Positions 18,462-27,559 of a stretch of 64,000 bases of DNA are shown piece after piece. The translations under genes were made by a program, and so were the position numbers. This DNA is from Pandoraea terrae (GTDB lineage Bacteria; Pseudomonadota; Gammaproteobacteria; Burkholderiales; Burkholderiaceae), in NCBI RefSeq assembly GCF_902459695.1, contig NZ_CABPRZ010000019.1:46229-110228 (forward strand). Reading direction: 5' to 3'. How positions within the stretch are numbered: the first letter of the stretch is position 1; each line of letters begins with the position of its first letter. The notes under the pieces are model-generated. The model had not been told where the DNA came from, ran no database searches, and worked only from the letters and a program-made list of their open reading frames with translations.

Positions 18462-19865
18462 TTGACAGCACAGAACCAGCGCTTCGACGACATCGTCGCA
18501 CGTGAAAAAGGACTACACCGCGGATTATCGACAGGCCAGTTGTCAATGATTGCGATTGGCGGCGCCATTGGTACCGGCTTGTTCCTCGGTAGCGGTTTCG
18601 CCATTGGCTTCGCCGGGCCCAGCGTCCTGCTGAGCTACGCGATCGGCGCACTGATTGCCCTGCTTTTGATGGGGTGCCTGGCGGAGATGACCGTCGCTCA
18701 CCCGACCTCCGGATCGTTCGGAGCGTATGCCGAACATTACATTAGCCCCTGGGCCGGTTTTCTGGTGCGGTACGCCTACTGGGCTTCGATCGTGTTCGCC
18801 GTCGGCACCGAGGTGACCGCCATTGCGGTTTATATGAAGTACTGGTATCCGACCGTGCCGGGATGGCTATGGATCGTGGGATTTTCAGCCACGCTGATCG
18901 CCATCAATTCGGTCAGCGTCAAAGTATTTGGTGTGGTCGAGTACAGCTTCTCAATGCTGAAGATCGTCGCCATCGTCGCGTTCATCGGCCTGGGCGGCTA
19001 TGTCGTGTTCAATCCACCTGCGTCATCGGGCATCGGCTTCGCCAACTACACGTCGCATGGCGGATTCTTTCCGAAGGGCGGTTGGGGAATGTGGGTCGCC
19101 GTTATCGTTTCGATCTTCAGTTATCTGAGTATTGAAATGATCGCCGTGGCGGCTGGCGAAGCTCGCGACCCGCAACGGGCCATTACACGGGCATTTCGCG
19201 CGACCATGTTCCGGCTTGTGATTTTCTATCTCCTGACCTTGGCGTTGATGCTCGCAATCGTGCCCTGGGATGCTGCGGGAACGGATGCGAGCCCGTTCGT
19301 CAAGGTGATGGCAGCCACGCATGTGCCGGGCGCCGCGGGAGTGATCAATTTCGTGATCCTGGTTGCCGCGCTTTCTGCCATGAACAGTCAACTCTATATC
19401 ACGACCCGGATGATGTTCAGCCTGTCTCGCGCCGGCTACGCACCACGCCGTTTGGGCCAACTGAACGCAAAGGGCGTACCGGTTGCGGCGCTGTTGCTGT
19501 CGACCGTCGGGATCACGCTCGCTGCCGTCCTGTATGTGCTGCGTCCGGATGCCGCCTTCACGCTGATGATGTCGATTTCGATGTTCGGCGCAATGTTCAC
19601 GTGGTTGATGATCTTCGTGACTCATCTTTTTTTCCGCAGACGCCATGACGGGATGTCACTGACGTTCAAAATGTGGGGACACCCATACACCAGCATTGCG
19701 GGCGCTACGCTGATGACAGCTACGCTAATTACGACGTTCTTCACTCGCGAATTCCAGATGACGCTCGTGTGCGGCCTTCCGTTCATTGCCGCGTTGTCAA
19801 TCGCCTATTGGCTGCGTTATCGCCAAAGGCCGACGGCCACCACCGAAGAGAACCGCCTCGCGTAA
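18462..19865 (+). CDS. Amino acid permease (APC superfamily, AAT family)
   Basis: A 467-residue inner-membrane permease with about 12 membrane segments. The opening GLSTGQLSMIAIGGAIGTGLF is the APC superfamily signature, followed by GCLAEMTVAHPTSGSFGAYAE; this resembles proline/GABA/aromatic amino acid carriers of the AAT family. Translation probably starts at the TTG at 18462, with AAGGAG six bases before it, because no upstream ATG fits. It probably imports an amino acid by proton symport; the substrate is unknown. It opens the accessory catabolic region and stands alone on the plus strand. Confidence 0.9.
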   Translation: MTAQNQRFDDIVAREKGLHRGLSTGQLSMIAIGGAIGTGLFLGSGFAIGFAGPSVLLSYAIGALIALLLMGCLAEMTVAHPTSGSFGAYAEHYISPWAGFLVRYAYWASIVFAVGTEVTAIAVYMKYWYPTVPGWLWIVGFSATLIAINSVSVKVFGVVEYSFSMLKIVAIVAFIGLGGYVVFNPPASSGIGFANYTSHGGFFPKGGWGMWVAVIVSIFSYLSIEMIAVAAGEARDPQRAITRAFRATMFRLVIFYLLTLALMLAIVPWDAAGTDASPFVKVMAATHVPGAAGVINFVILVAALSAMNSQLYITTRMMFSLSRAGYAPRRLGQLNAKGVPVAALLLSTVGITLAAVLYVLRPDAAFTLMMSISMFGAMFTWLMIFVTHLFFRRRHDGMSLTFKMWGHPYTSIAGATLMTATLITTFFTREFQMTLVCGLPFIAALSIAYWLRYRQRPTATTEENRLA

Positions 19866-19930
19866 TCCGGCTTTCCCGGACGGGATGCGGGCCATCCGCA
19901 TTCGTACATGTGCAGATGGCCGCGCATCAA

Positions 19931-21637
19931 TTAGCTGGAACCTGATTTGGGCAGACCGAACACCGGCGTGCCCAGCAACGGGCTCGATATGGCATACACG
20001 CCATGATTGGTGAAGACCCAGATCAGATGGCGATCCCACTCCACGAAAATGCCGTGCGTCGGATTACCGTAGCCTGCCGTCCGAAACAGTCCGGAATTCG
20101 TGCTGGTTTTGGGATCAGCCATCTTGGGCACGAAATACGCCGCGATGAAGGGATGCGCAGGATTCGACACATCGAAAATCTGCAATCCCGCGTTATAGAA
20201 CGAATAGGGAATGTATTGCTTCGACGGTGTGCCCGGCTGGTTCAGATAACCGCTGCGTTTTGGCCCGAAGCTGGCCCGCCGCTCGCAATAATCCGTGAAT
20301 CCCGCTTCCTTGGGCGGTGTGGGCCGCGGCAACACACCCGTAATTTTGGGGTGCGCCGGATCGCGCACGTCGATCTGGTAAATATCCTTGTATGGCTCAT
20401 AGCAATCGTCGCTCATCGGATACCCGCTGAAATACACCATGCCGGTGATTTCCGCCTTGGTCACATCGATGTTGTCACCCTCGTTTCCCGCCACACTGAC
20501 GGGTAGGTCAAGATGACCGACTGTCTTCATATTGGCAGGGTCGGAAATGTCAACCACATAGAAGCCCAGCCCGCCCATCGCGGCATAGCCATATTTGCCG
20601 CCTTGCTCAACTGGCCGCGGGATGAAAAGCGGCATGCGCGCGCCCATCCATGAGGTCTTGTTGCCGTGACGCGGATTTTCGCGGTATGCGGCCTCCTCGC
20701 CGATGCGTTGGCCCGGCACCGACCACACCGACATCAGTTTCGGATGATAGGGGTCGGAAATGTCGTAAGCCAGTTGGGCCGCCGAGTACAAATAGCTTTT
20801 GTATTCCTGCAGCGAGTAGGTATCGTCTGGGGCACCGGCGACGAATACAAATTTATCGCCGATATAGAACGGCACATCCAGACAGCCTGATCCCTGTTGA
20901 GGCATCTGCTGTGCGTTGGCATGTGGATCGAGCGTGACTTCGGAGAGCATTTTCCATTCGGTCGGAGTGACGACCTCGAATACGCGAAAGCCGCGCAGGA
21001 ATTTCATCTCGCGAATGATTTTCTCTTTCTCAGGCTGCGCATACTTGTTCTTCAGGATGCCGAAGCGCGGTGTTTCGTAGCATTGCACCGCGATCAACTT
21101 TTCCAGCTTCCGGTTGTACTGGATATTGAAAGGGCCGAACGGGTGATCGCCGTTTTTCGTGTCGAAGCGGCGCTCGCCCACCATCGTCAGCTTGCGCGGG
21201 TCGGTAATGTCGTACACCTGGAAGTGGTCGCGATAGTAGTCATACATGTACCGGTGGCCATCCAGATCGAAAATTGTCTGCCAGGTATGGCCGCTGGAAA
21301 CCAGCACCGGGTAAAACGCTTCGACTTTCGTGTTTTTCGCGTACTGGTTCAAATCGAGATAGTTCAGGCTGCCCTTGAAAGGATGCGGCCCGCTGGTTTC
21401 AGGCGTCGCCCCCGGATGGCGAAACACGCCCGTCGTCGCATCCATGCCCCATGTCGAGGGATCGGGGTCCGCCGGCTCGCCCGGCACTCGTTCGGCGGGC
21501 GGCGGCGCCTGCATCATATTTGTCGGGAGCGGCGGGCGCTCCTTGCTGATGACCGTCTGGCCATCGGCCAGCGACATCCAGACCGACAACGCGACACCGG
21601 CGAGGGCCGGCACGGCCTGCAAACGCAATGTTTTCAC
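19931..21637 (-). CDS. Exported LVIVD-repeat beta-propeller-like protein (copy 1)
   Basis: A 568-residue protein with an N-terminal signal peptide (cleavage likely near ADG-QT) and repeated blades such as FQVYDITDPRKL, LAYDISDPYHPKL, FYVVDISDPANMKTVG, IYQIDVRDPAHPKITG and LQIFDVSNPAHPFIA. These are the LVIVD repeats of secreted beta-propellers. Fixed points shared with the next gene are GMDATTG, QQGSG, SWMGAR, DCYEPYKDI, PRPTPP and FGPKRS, including a conserved Cys pair likely to form a disulfide. The family has no well-established function. The ATG at 21637 overlaps the region just downstream of a terminator of copy 2. Confidence 0.8.
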   Translation of the reverse strand: MKTLRLQAVPALAGVALSVWMSLADGQTVISKERPPLPTNMMQAPPPAERVPGEPADPDPSTWGMDATTGVFRHPGATPETSGPHPFKGSLNYLDLNQYAKNTKVEAFYPVLVSSGHTWQTIFDLDGHRYMYDYYRDHFQVYDITDPRKLTMVGERRFDTKNGDHPFGPFNIQYNRKLEKLIAVQCYETPRFGILKNKYAQPEKEKIIREMKFLRGFRVFEVVTPTEWKMLSEVTLDPHANAQQMPQQGSGCLDVPFYIGDKFVFVAGAPDDTYSLQEYKSYLYSAAQLAYDISDPYHPKLMSVWSVPGQRIGEEAAYRENPRHGNKTSWMGARMPLFIPRPVEQGGKYGYAAMGGLGFYVVDISDPANMKTVGHLDLPVSVAGNEGDNIDVTKAEITGMVYFSGYPMSDDCYEPYKDIYQIDVRDPAHPKITGVLPRPTPPKEAGFTDYCERRASFGPKRSGYLNQPGTPSKQYIPYSFYNAGLQIFDVSNPAHPFIAAYFVPKMADPKTSTNSGLFRTAGYGNPTHGIFVEWDRHLIWVFTNHGVYAISSPLLGTPVFGLPKSGSS

Positions 21638-21692
21638 TGTCCATTCTCCTTCGATGCGTGATGCGACGACGGGCGCCCGTGCTGCCCGTCAG

Positions 21693-21733
21693 AAATAAAA
21701 GCCCCTACGCAGCGATAACCGCTGCATAGGGGC
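21693..21733 (-). terminator. Rho-independent terminator between the two propeller genes
   Basis: On the minus strand a 14-bp stem with one mismatch (21733-21720 with 21714-21701) and a GTTAT loop is followed by TTTTATTT. It lies 63 bp after the stop of copy 2, so copy 1 must have its own promoter in the about 60 bp that remain or rely on read-through. Confidence 0.85.
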
Positions 21734-21796
21734 ATGCAGATTTAGTTTTTTGTCCTCACACGAGGGCGTAGCGCTCAGACTAGGCCTACTGACGCG

Positions 21797-23590
21797 TTAA
21801 CGCAGCGGCCAAGGTTTGGCGGGGGCACCCATGACCGGCTTGCCCAGCAGGGGCGACGCCAGCGCGTACGCGCCGTTTTCCGTAAAGGCCCACATGATGT
21901 TGCGGTCGTACTCGGTGTACATCGCAAGTACCCCCTTGCCCAGCGTATAACCCGGGAGTTCCGTCTCATCTGCCAGTGCAGGCACGAAATAGCCGGCAAT
22001 GGTCGGCTTCTCCGGATTCTTGACGTCGAAGATCTGCACACCGGCGTTATAGAACGAATACGGAATGATCCCCTGACGCCAGCCGCCGGGTTGGCCGATC
22101 GCATTCGAACGCTTCGGACCAAAGTTGCCACCACGCTGGCAGAAGCTCGTGTAGGGCGCGCCCTCGGGCGGCGTCGGCCTGGGCAGCTTGGTCGCGACCC
22201 TCATGTGCGACGGATCGCGTGCGTCAACGACAAAAATGTCCTTGTAGGGCTCGTAGCAATCGCGGTTCATCGGATAGCCGCTGGTCATGACAAAGCCAGT
22301 GCGCGCGTACTGGCTGACGTCGGCGTTGTCGAACTCGGTGCCGGCGAAGCTGGGCGGCGTATTGATGTTGCCCATCACCTTCGGATGCCTCGGGTCGGAA
22401 AGATCGAACGACCATAGGCCCAGGCCACCCATCGCACCGAAGCCGATCTTGCCACCGTTTTCCAACGGCTTCGGCAAGAAGATCGGGATACGCGACCCCA
22501 TCCACGAGGTGCGGTTACCGGCGCGCGGGTTCTGCAGATAGGCGTGCTCGTGGCCGGCGTTGCCGAGAATCTGTCCCGGGACCGAAATCTGGGAAACAAA
22601 GGTCGGATTTGCCGGATCGGACATATCCCAAACCTGATAGCCCGGTGAATACAGATAGTTCGGATACTCGGTCAGACCGTAGGTGTCGTCCGGTGCGGCC
22701 GACAGGATCATGTACTTGCCGCCGTAGTACTCGGGCGCATCCAGCGATCCGGATCCCTGCTGCTGCCCGATCGGTGCATCAGGATGCTTGTAGTCGGTAG
22801 TGCGGGTCGCCAGCAGTCGCCACTCGCTGGGCAGCGGGCCGTCCATGACGAAGACCTTGAACCCTTTGAGCGAATTGTAGTGACGCTGCGCCGCGACCTT
22901 CTCCGGCTGCGCCATCTTTTCGGTCATCAAACCGTAGCGACCGATTTCGAACGAGGCGACGAGCACTGGCTTGCCGAGCTTCCTGCTCCAGGCAATGGTG
23001 GCGCCGCCCAGGTAGTCGGAGACGTTGTTGGGATCGAATTTTTCACTCGGTCCTTTCGGCCCCCAAACGCCGCCTTGGGAATAGACGACCTTGCCGTGGG
23101 CGGGGTCGGTCACGTCCATGATCCGCAGATAATCCCGGTCATGGATATAGAGGTAACGATGTCCGTTGAAGTCGGCGATATTGTTCCAGGCATGGAACGG
23201 CGAACCGACGCCGGGATAGAAGGCCAGAACCTCGACATTCTTGGTAAAGGTGGTCTTGTCCCAAGTCTGCATTTCGCCGGGGAAGCGTTGCCCGTTATGC
23301 GCTTCAGGTGTCGCTTTCGGCCAGACGAAGTGACCGGTCGTCGTATCCATCCCGTAGTCGACACCCGGAACGAGCGGCGCGGGCCGACGATCAGGTGTCA
23401 GGCGCAGCCAGGCGGCAAGATACGGGTCCTGAACCTTGGGCGCCTCCGGCGTCGCCTGAACGGCAGGTGCCGCCGCATCCGGCGCCGGCGCGGCTTGCAC
23501 AGGAGCCACATTCGCCCAAGTCGTCATCAGGATGGCCGACAACGCCGAACCTGTCGCAAGGACTGATCTGAGATTTCGATTCCGAAGCAT
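21797..23590 (-). CDS. Exported LVIVD-repeat beta-propeller-like protein (copy 2)
   Basis: A 597-residue paralogue of the neighbouring protein. A signal peptide (LATGSALSAILMTTWANVAPVQA) precedes a Pro/Ala-rich linker and repeated blades: LRIMDVTDPAHGKVV, YQVWDMSDPANPTFVSQ, LWSFDLSDPRHPKVMGN, IFVVDARDPSHMRVA and VQIFDVKNPEKPTIAGY. The motifs GMDTTTG, QQQGSGSLDAPE, DCYEPYKDI, PRPTPP and FGPKRS match copy 1. The ATG at 23590 is chosen because GAGGAA lies just before it and it gives the signal peptide; the open frame extends 29 codons upstream. It is followed by a terminator and preceded by the porin gene on the same strand. Confidence 0.82.
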   Translation of the reverse strand: MLRNRNLRSVLATGSALSAILMTTWANVAPVQAAPAPDAAAPAVQATPEAPKVQDPYLAAWLRLTPDRRPAPLVPGVDYGMDTTTGHFVWPKATPEAHNGQRFPGEMQTWDKTTFTKNVEVLAFYPGVGSPFHAWNNIADFNGHRYLYIHDRDYLRIMDVTDPAHGKVVYSQGGVWGPKGPSEKFDPNNVSDYLGGATIAWSRKLGKPVLVASFEIGRYGLMTEKMAQPEKVAAQRHYNSLKGFKVFVMDGPLPSEWRLLATRTTDYKHPDAPIGQQQGSGSLDAPEYYGGKYMILSAAPDDTYGLTEYPNYLYSPGYQVWDMSDPANPTFVSQISVPGQILGNAGHEHAYLQNPRAGNRTSWMGSRIPIFLPKPLENGGKIGFGAMGGLGLWSFDLSDPRHPKVMGNINTPPSFAGTEFDNADVSQYARTGFVMTSGYPMNRDCYEPYKDIFVVDARDPSHMRVATKLPRPTPPEGAPYTSFCQRGGNFGPKRSNAIGQPGGWRQGIIPYSFYNAGVQIFDVKNPEKPTIAGYFVPALADETELPGYTLGKGVLAMYTEYDRNIMWAFTENGAYALASPLLGKPVMGAPAKPWPLR

Positions 23591-23710
23591 GGTTTCCTCT
23601 TTATATACGCAATTCCCTCGTGAGCCGCCTATGCGTGCGAGAGAGTACCCCGCCAAACGAAGACTGCGGCAGGACAAAGCACTTGCTTATGTCACCGACG
23701 CGATGCCGCG

Positions 23711-24751
23711 CTAGAACGCGTGACGGATCCCGAGCTGGAAGCCACTTGGATTCTGTCCGCTGGCCGGATTGACCTGGAACGTCACCGGGTAAGCGACAGG
23801 CACGACGTTCTGGTTCTGCACGTGGGCGTACGTCGCATACAAATCGGTCCGCTTGGACAGGCCATGGAGGTAGCCGAGCAACCAGCCGGTTGCACTGGTG
23901 ATCTTCGTGTTGTTGCTGTCGTGTCGGTGCACCACGCTGGCAAACAGTCGATTGCGGCCGTCGATGTTCCAGCGCGCCCCGATCTGCGCGTCCCAGCCTT
24001 GCGAACTAAAGGCGACATATGGCGGGTACGCGTAATAGCCGTTGTACGTGTGATAGATCAAGGTCGGTTCGAAACCGCCGAATTTGTACGCCGCCGAGAA
24101 ATAGTTATCCCGCGACGAATGGAGTTGCGACGCGTTGAAAATATCGCGCGTGTACTGCAGCTCGCTCACGGCCCCGAAGTAAATGGGACCATTACGATAG
24201 TCGAAACCGGTGCTGATGAAGCGCCCTGCCTTCGTGGTATCGCCCAGACCGGTCGAGTACATGACCCGTCCAGTGAATCCGTAGAACGTCGGCGTCTTGT
24301 ACTGAATCGAATTGTCCTCGCGGTACGACGCGTAGAAGAACTCCATGTTGTTGACCAGGCTGAAGTCGGCGGCCCAGCTCGGATCGGCATAGCCGGCAAT
24401 CCAGTACGACGGCGTGAATTGCCGACCGAGCGTCACATCACCCCAGTTGCTCTTGATGCCGACGAACGACTGGCGAAACTGCGCGGCCTGCGCGCCATTA
24501 TTGGCGGAGAACGTCGGCTCGATCGTGAACACCGCCTTGTTGCCGCCCCCCAGATCCTCGACGCCGCTCAGGTTGAAGCGCGAGTTGTTCAGGCCGCCGC
24601 TCGATATGCGCGTCACCGGGCCACCGGCGCCGGATGAAACCAGGTGTTCGATGTTCAGGTCGATGAACCCCGACAACGAGACGCTCGACTGAGCGTTTGC
24701 CCCGGCGCATGCGAGCAGCATGGCGCCTGACACGATTGCTTTCCTTTTCAT
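23711..24751 (-). CDS. Gram-negative porin (Burkholderia type)
   Basis: A 346-residue outer-membrane porin with a signal peptide (KRKAIVSGAMLLACAGANAQ), the start SSVSLSGFIDLNIEHLVSS, the loop GSRFNLSG-like segment NNSRFNLSGVEDLGGGNKA, the motif FVGIKSNWGDVTLGRQFTP and the C-terminal beta signal ending GIRHAF with terminal Phe. This is the trimeric OmpC-like family common in beta-proteobacteria. It sits upstream of the two propeller genes on the same strand, 120 bp from the first, so it may form the outer-membrane entry for the substrate of this region. Confidence 0.92.
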   Translation of the reverse strand: MKRKAIVSGAMLLACAGANAQSSVSLSGFIDLNIEHLVSSGAGGPVTRISSGGLNNSRFNLSGVEDLGGGNKAVFTIEPTFSANNGAQAAQFRQSFVGIKSNWGDVTLGRQFTPSYWIAGYADPSWAADFSLVNNMEFFYASYREDNSIQYKTPTFYGFTGRVMYSTGLGDTTKAGRFISTGFDYRNGPIYFGAVSELQYTRDIFNASQLHSSRDNYFSAAYKFGGFEPTLIYHTYNGYYAYPPYVAFSSQGWDAQIGARWNIDGRNRLFASVVHRHDSNNTKITSATGWLLGYLHGLSKRTDLYATYAHVQNQNVVPVAYPVTFQVNPASGQNPSGFQLGIRHAF

Positions 24752-24820
24752 GCAGTCTCCAGACATTTGTCAATCTTGTGGTGTGTTAGCTCGCCGCGCC
24801 TTCAGACGCTCATCGCCTTT

Positions 24821-24849
24821 TTGGATACAAGCATTCATGTAAATATACA
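24821..24849. promoter_or_regulatory. Palindromic sites upstream of the porin gene, candidate operator
   Basis: TTGGATACAA (24821-24830) and TGTAAATATACA (24838-24849) lie 70-100 bp upstream of the porin start in an AT-rich stretch. They resemble, imperfectly, the GTATAC palindromes at 18350, 26463 and 29327. Confidence 0.3.
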
Positions 24850-24999
24850 ATTTTCATAAAAATTATGCTTCACAGAACAAATGAATTTCAATGACTATTT
24901 TTTTATACAAAACAACGACTTGGTTATGCCGGGTAGACCCTAGCTGCGAGTGCCGCACCGATTTCCGCATTTGCCGGGACGCACCGATCTCAGCCCCCC

Positions 25000-25959
25000 T
25001 CACCCGACGTGCACCTGAAGCGCTATGGGGTGCCCCGCGAAGTGCTCGGCAAGACTCGTCAGCAAGGTATCGCGCTGGGCGAGCAACGAAGCCGGCGACC
25101 GTCCGGCGATGTGCGGCGTCAGCAATACGTTGTCGAATCGGGACAGGGTGGCGGGGACATCCGGCTCGCTTTCCAGCACATCGAGCCCGGCGCCCGCGAT
25201 TTCGTTGTGTCGAAGCGCGCCGATCAGCTCGTCCGTGGCCAGCACGGAACCACGTGACACGTTGACCACGAACCCCTGGGGGCCGAGCGCCCGCAGCACA
25301 TCGCGGTTGATCAGGTGGCGGGTCGCGCTGCCGCCCGGACAACACGCGACAAGAAAATCGCTGGCCCTGGCAAGCGCGGTGAGATCGGCGTAATAGGTAC
25401 CGTCAACGTCGGCACAGGCGCTGGGGCCGTAGTAGCCCAACCGCATCGAAAATCCGGCAGCGCGAGTTGCGATCAAGCGGCCAACCCTGCCCATCCCGAT
25501 GATGCCCAGCGCCGCCCCGTGCAACGTCGGCCGTTCGGCCCGCGAGGCCTGCCACGCACCCCGGCGCACTGCCTCGGTCAACGGCGCGTAACCGCGTGAC
25601 AATGCCAGCATGAGGCCGAGCGCATGGTCAGCGACCGTCGCCGCATTGGCGCCGGGCGCATGGGTGACGACGATGCCGCGCGCCGCCGCTGCACCCACAT
25701 CGACGTTTTCATGGCCCGCACCTAATGCGCAAATGATTTCAAGGGCAGGCAGGTCCGCCATCTGCGCATCGCTCAGTCCGGTCGAACCATTGGTAACCAC
25801 CGCGCTGACCCGTCGCGCAAGCGCAGCGTCAATCCCTTCGCGCAGGCCGGCAGGCAGGTAATGCAGGTCGTATCTGGCTTCCAGCGCGGCAACGGTCCCG
25901 GTAGGCAATGGGATGACTGCGAGCACCAACGCTCTGGGCGCTGAACGGGCCAGGCTCAT
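25000..25959 (-). CDS. D-2-hydroxyacid dehydrogenase (NAD(P)-dependent)
   Basis: A 319-residue enzyme of the D-isomer-specific 2-hydroxyacid dehydrogenase family, reducing 2-oxoacids such as glyoxylate or hydroxypyruvate. The cofactor motif GIIGMGRVGRLIATRAAGF lies in the middle; the catalytic Arg (VNVSRGSVLATDEL), Glu (LDVLESEPDVP) and His (LLTPHIAGRSP) are all present. Its start overlaps the stop of the VOC gene by 4 bp (ATGA), so the two are coupled. The physiological substrate is not evident; it may reduce an oxoacid produced in this cluster. Confidence 0.9.
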   Translation of the reverse strand: MSLARSAPRALVLAVIPLPTGTVAALEARYDLHYLPAGLREGIDAALARRVSAVVTNGSTGLSDAQMADLPALEIICALGAGHENVDVGAAAARGIVVTHAPGANAATVADHALGLMLALSRGYAPLTEAVRRGAWQASRAERPTLHGAALGIIGMGRVGRLIATRAAGFSMRLGYYGPSACADVDGTYYADLTALARASDFLVACCPGGSATRHLINRDVLRALGPQGFVVNVSRGSVLATDELIGALRHNEIAGAGLDVLESEPDVPATLSRFDNVLLTPHIAGRSPASLLAQRDTLLTSLAEHFAGHPIALQVHVG

Positions 25960-26387
25960 TTGGCACCCGCCGCCGGATCCGGCGTTACCGGTTCGACTTC
26001 CTTGACTGCCCCCGTCCAGCCGTTTTCCGTGATGTCGAACACCGTGCCGTCCGGCATCCGGTACTTCACCTCGTAAAAAACGTTCGGGCTGGTCTCATGA
26101 CGGCCCGTCAGATAGGTGCCACCGGCCGCCTTCACCCGCGCCTCGGTTTGTGCGATGTCGTCCACCCACATACCGAAATGAATGACACCCCGCACGTCCT
26201 TCAGCCCGGCGTATCCGGGCACGGTCTCGTCTTTGAAGTTGAGCAACGCGACGTTCATGACGCCGTCCGTCATATAGATGCCCCGCATCGCATTGCCCGC
26301 CCGGCGCATGCCGAACGCCTGCTCGAAGAATTGCGCGGCACTCTCAGGATCCTCAACCGAAAGTGCAATGTGACGCAGCTTGTCCAT
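25956..26387 (-). CDS. VOC family (glyoxalase/extradiol-dioxygenase-like) protein
   Basis: A 143-residue vicinal-oxygen-chelate protein with the opening MDKLRHIALSVEDPESAAQF, the second-half His in GVIHFGMWVDD and the acidic ligand region MPDGTVFDITENGW. Such single-domain proteins may act as lyases, isomerases or dioxygenases; the reaction is not assigned. It is the first gene of a two-gene minus-strand operon with the D-2-hydroxyacid dehydrogenase and is divergent from the alpha/beta hydrolase. Confidence 0.8.
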   Translation of the reverse strand: MDKLRHIALSVEDPESAAQFFEQAFGMRRAGNAMRGIYMTDGVMNVALLNFKDETVPGYAGLKDVRGVIHFGMWVDDIAQTEARVKAAGGTYLTGRHETSPNVFYEVKYRMPDGTVFDITENGWTGAVKEVEPVTPDPAAGAK

Positions 26388-26462
26388 GTTTTTCCCCTTC
26401 CTGAAAAGCTGTGGTTCGACGGATAGACGTCAATGTCGCTTATGTATTTTTATTTTCTAACT

Positions 26463-26472
26463 AGGTATACCA
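26463..26472. promoter_or_regulatory. GTATAC-centred palindrome in divergent promoter region
   Basis: AGGTATACCA lies 76 bp upstream of the VOC start and 98 bp upstream of the alpha/beta-hydrolase start, a position suited to control both transcription units. It shares its core with the palindromes at 18350 and 29327. Confidence 0.4.
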
Positions 26473-26569
26473 CCTACAATATAAACATACTAATCAAAAC
26501 AAAAGTACACCAGAATAGAAAAACACAAACCCCGAGGCCGCCGCAGAATGGCATGCCGACTTCCTTCCA

Positions 26570-27529
26570 ATGTCAGAGACGACAAATCACCAGACGCAGG
26601 CGCCCCAGGTGCCGCTGGGCAACCTTTCGGCAGAGACGGCGCAACGTTTTGCGCAGATGGGAATGGCGTGGGCGAGCGACATTGGCCGGCATCGCGATGA
26701 GGTGGTGGAGGCCTACACGCCGCTCGTCGCGTTAGCGCCCAAGGAGGGGCTGTGCGTGACACGGGACCTTGCCTACGGCCCCCACGCGCGACAGGTGCTC
26801 GACCTGTTCGTGGCAGACGAAGTGCGGGCGTCCGGCGGCGCGGACGTGGTGCTCTTCGTCCATGGCGGCGCGTTCATTCGGGGCCGCAAGAGCTTCAACG
26901 GGGAGATTTACGACAACGTTGCCCATTGGTTCGCCCGGCAAGGTTTCGTGGCGCTGAACATTGAATACCGCCTTGCGCCCGAGGCGCCGTATCCGTCCGG
27001 CGCCGAAGACGTCGCGCTCGCGTTGGGCTGGGTACGGCAGCACGTCGCCGGTTTCGGCGGTAATCCGCAGCGGATTTTTCTGATCGGCCATTCCGCGGGC
27101 GGCACGCACGTCGCGACCTGCCTGTTCGACCCGGTCTTCGCAGCCCGCCCCGGCCCCGAAGTCTGCGGTGCCGTGCTGATCAGTGCGCGCTTGCGTGCGG
27201 ACGTGCACTCGGATAACCCCAACGCGGCTGGCGTAAGGGCCTATTTCGGTGAGGACCCGGCATGCTACGAAGCGCGTTCACCCATCACGCACGCCGCATG
27301 CTCGGACGTTCCGTTGATGGTCGCCGTGGCTGAATTCGAAAACCCCTATCTGGACCAATACGGTGCCGAGTTCTTCGCTCGGACACTGGCCGCACGGCGG
27401 CATTTGCCGGGACGTTACCGGCCACGCTTCTTTCAGATGATGAAGCACAACCATACGTCGATCGTCGCCCATTTCAATTCTGGCGAGACCTTGCTCGGCG
27501 ACGCAATCGTTCAATTTATCCGGCGCTGA
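26570..27529 (+). CDS. Alpha/beta hydrolase (HSL/kynurenine formamidase-like)
   Basis: A 319-residue serine hydrolase. The oxyanion loop HGGAF (a HGGG variant) lies near residue 98, the nucleophile Ser175 is in GHSAGG, and the catalytic His is probably in MMKHNHTSIVAHF near the C-terminus. It belongs to the hormone-sensitive-lipase or formamidase-like group of esterases. No signal peptide, so cytoplasmic. It is 30 bp upstream of the DapA-family gene and probably in its operon; cleavage of an ester, lactone or amide in the catabolic route is likely. Confidence 0.85.
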   Translation: MSETTNHQTQAPQVPLGNLSAETAQRFAQMGMAWASDIGRHRDEVVEAYTPLVALAPKEGLCVTRDLAYGPHARQVLDLFVADEVRASGGADVVLFVHGGAFIRGRKSFNGEIYDNVAHWFARQGFVALNIEYRLAPEAPYPSGAEDVALALGWVRQHVAGFGGNPQRIFLIGHSAGGTHVATCLFDPVFAARPGPEVCGAVLISARLRADVHSDNPNAAGVRAYFGEDPACYEARSPITHAACSDVPLMVAVAEFENPYLDQYGAEFFARTLAARRHLPGRYRPRFFQMMKHNHTSIVAHFNSGETLLGDAIVQFIRR

Positions 27530-27559
27530 CGCAGCGACCACGTTCAAGCAGGAGACGCC

